Of a DNA stretch of 64,000 bases, positions 62,792 through 64,000 are shown one piece after another. A model generated the notes under the pieces. The model was not told the DNA's origin. It searched no databases and worked only from the letters and a program-made list of their open reading frames with translations. The translations under genes and the position numbers were made by a program. Within the stretch, counting starts at the first letter, position 1. The number at the start of each line of letters is the position of its first letter. The DNA lies in contig NZ_CP029487.1 of the NCBI RefSeq assembly GCF_002441855.2, positions 930,001 to 994,000 of the forward strand. The letters run 5' to 3'. Origin of the DNA: Eubacterium maltosivorans. GTDB lineage: Bacteria > Bacillota > Clostridia > Eubacteriales > Eubacteriaceae.

Positions 62792-62812
62792 GGCCGCCCG
62801 TTTCGTACGGTC
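62792..62812 (-). repeat. Copy F of the 21-bp hairpin family
   Basis: On the minus strand GACCGTACG-AAA-CGGGCGGCC, extended by GACGAC/GTCGTC-like flanks. It is 10 bases beyond the end of the amidase gene; the minus-strand tail lacks a U tract, so termination is uncertain. Confidence 0.75.
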
Positions 62813-62821
62813 GTCTCTTTC

Positions 62822-64000
62822 TTAATCGTTCCAGCCAAGAATGCGGATGAGCCTCAGATCAGAATAGGCGTAGGCACTGGCCGGGTAATTGATCCGGTCG
62901 GTGGTGTTGGAGTTGATCAGGTAATCTTTGACGCTGCCATCAGCGCCTTTCACCACATCGGTGATGATCACGGAATGGTTCCACACGCCGTCCACGCCGT
63001 ACTGGAGGATATCCCCAGCCTGTCCTGTGTAAAGATTGGCGGTGGTATCCGCTGCCAGGCCATAGCCGGTGTTACCTTCGGCATAGTCATAGAATTCCTC
63101 AACCCCTGCCCAGGAGCCGGAGCGGCCGCTTGCTGTCTGGCGGGTATTAACGGAATCACCATACCATTTCCACTGCTCCTCCCCCTCGGTATCCATGGGG
63201 ATACCGCCCGCGTACAGGCACTGTGAGATATAGTTATTGCAGTTGCCGCCGTATTCGTCATAGCGTCCCCAGGCGTCGTTTCGGATAACGGACAGCGGGT
63301 CCACCCAGTCCATGGCGTAGGCCACAGCGGCAGTCCGGTCATAGTCATGGCCGCACAGAGCAGCGGGCTCACTGCCGGCTGCGGCCTGGCTTTTTGCCTG
63401 GCTTAAGGCGTCAATATCCTGCCGCGCCTGATCCAGCAGCTCTGATTTGATCTGGTCCAGAATCTGGCTGGACTGAGCGTGTACCGCGCCCTGGCTTTTT
63501 TCGTCATAGCGCTCCTCGATGAGCAGATAGCCGTCCTCCTCCTTTTGGTGCTCAATGATCCGGCAGTTGTTTCCATCCCGGCGGATCACAAAGCTATGCT
63601 CAATGCCGGAGCTGTAGGAATCAACCCCGTCGATAAAGCTGAAGCGCACCGCATGGTCCTCCTCCAGCGTCACCTCCAGATCGCCGTTTTCCAGCGTCTG
63701 GGCTCCGGTATAGGTCACGCCGCAGCTATAGCCCGTAAGCCGCAGGTCATTATCCTGGAGAGACCGCACGCCCACCAGAAAGGACAGGGCTGTCTGGTCG
63801 ATGGCGGCGCTGACAGCCCCCTGGCTGTCGGACAGGTCAAAATATTGGGTCACGTCCTGCTCGCTGAGGTCTGCCAGAGCGCCAAACCAGGTGTCCAGAT
63901 AATCCCTGATGGTGTCCTCCTCGCCGCTGTCAATGCCATAGGCGGTTCGGCTGTTGCGCACAACCACCTTCTTTTTATCCTCCGAGCTGTCTGTGGCGGC
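62822..64000 (-). CDS. Amidase-domain protein, 5' part beyond the window
   Basis: At least 392 codons, open to the right edge. A GTG at 63967 is possible, but the frame continues upstream through charged residues, so the protein is probably longer. The C-terminal third is a putative amidase domain (Amidase_6/CHAP-like): YDRTAAVAYAMDWVDP, GGNCNNYISQCLYAGGIPMD with the likely nucleophile Cys, and WNHSVIITDV with the likely His. The N-terminal region is acidic and may be a spacer. Such proteins are usually secreted; a signal peptide would be outside the window. Confidence 0.8.
   Translation of the reverse strand, partial: AATDSSEDKKKVVVRNSRTAYGIDSGEEDTIRDYLDTWFGALADLSEQDVTQYFDLSDSQGAVSAAIDQTALSFLVGVRSLQDNDLRLTGYSCGVTYTGAQTLENGDLEVTLEEDHAVRFSFIDGVDSYSSGIEHSFVIRRDGNNCRIIEHQKEEDGYLLIEERYDEKSQGAVHAQSSQILDQIKSELLDQARQDIDALSQAKSQAAAGSEPAALCGHDYDRTAAVAYAMDWVDPLSVIRNDAWGRYDEYGGNCNNYISQCLYAGGIPMDTEGEEQWKWYGDSVNTRQTASGRSGSWAGVEEFYDYAEGNTGYGLAADTTANLYTGQAGDILQYGVDGVWNHSVIITDVVKGADGSVKDYLINSNTTDRINYPASAYAYSDLRLIRILGWND

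Overview
The window looks like a chromosomal stretch of an anaerobic, low-to-mid GC Gram-positive bacterium of the Clostridia, most probably the Eubacteriaceae (Eubacterium limosum/callanderi type acetogens). The basis is the gene order (NAD(P)/FAD oxidoreductase - cmk - plsC - ispH::rpsA; scpAB with an M50 protease and lysA; a dcw cluster with DUF881 genes), the IspH-ribosomal S1 fusion, a group B-like [FeFe] hydrogenase, strong AGGAGG ribosome sites and sigmaA promoters. Genus-level assignment is inference. Apart from DUF881, YtqB-like and GlpP-type families of general Firmicute type, no sporulation gene is seen next to the division cluster.

Layout. 1-5100: a polyol locus on the minus strand (class II aldolase, archaeal-like triosephosphate isomerase, YjbQ; then gutM and PTS srlA from their own promoter) with a divergent SorC-family regulator. 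5100-14260: the translation operon pyrH-frr and rimP-nusA-ylxR-infB-rbfA-nrnA-truB-ribF. 14260-18830: a possible small RNA or attenuator, a P-type ATPase, and tsf-rpsB. 18980-24400: dprA-topA-hslV-hslU. 24600-26820: a plus-strand sensory GGDEF-EAL gene lodged between dprA and yifB. 26870-40520: yifB, an unusual PurF paralogue without the catalytic cysteine, ispH::rpsA, plsC, cmk, a flavoprotein, an RpiR regulator, a YtqB-like methyltransferase, rluB, scpB, scpA, an M50 protease, lysA. 40620-56700: the division and cell-wall cluster mraZ-rsmH-ftsL-pbp / murF-mraY-murD-ftsW-murG-ftsQ-DUF881-DUF881-sbp-ftsZ-nrdR-NUDIX. 56970-61150, plus strand: an ACT-domain/UPF0210 pair, a small thioredoxin-like protein with an [FeFe] hydrogenase, and two tiny ORFs. 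61200-64000, minus strand: SGNH hydrolase, GlpP-type antiterminator, and a truncated amidase-domain protein.

Most of the window is conserved housekeeping sequence. The less ordinary material is mainly between genes. Two diverged, inverted copies of a ~160-bp element with perfect but different terminal inverted repeats lie between the pbp gene and murF, where murE often sits. A family of six 21-bp hairpins (GACCG...AAA...CGGTC) is scattered at gene ends; two of the six flank the 160-bp elements at the same distance. A promoter-hairpins-terminator unit stands upstream of pyrH.

No tRNA, rRNA, CRISPR array, transposase, prophage gene or replication origin was recognised.
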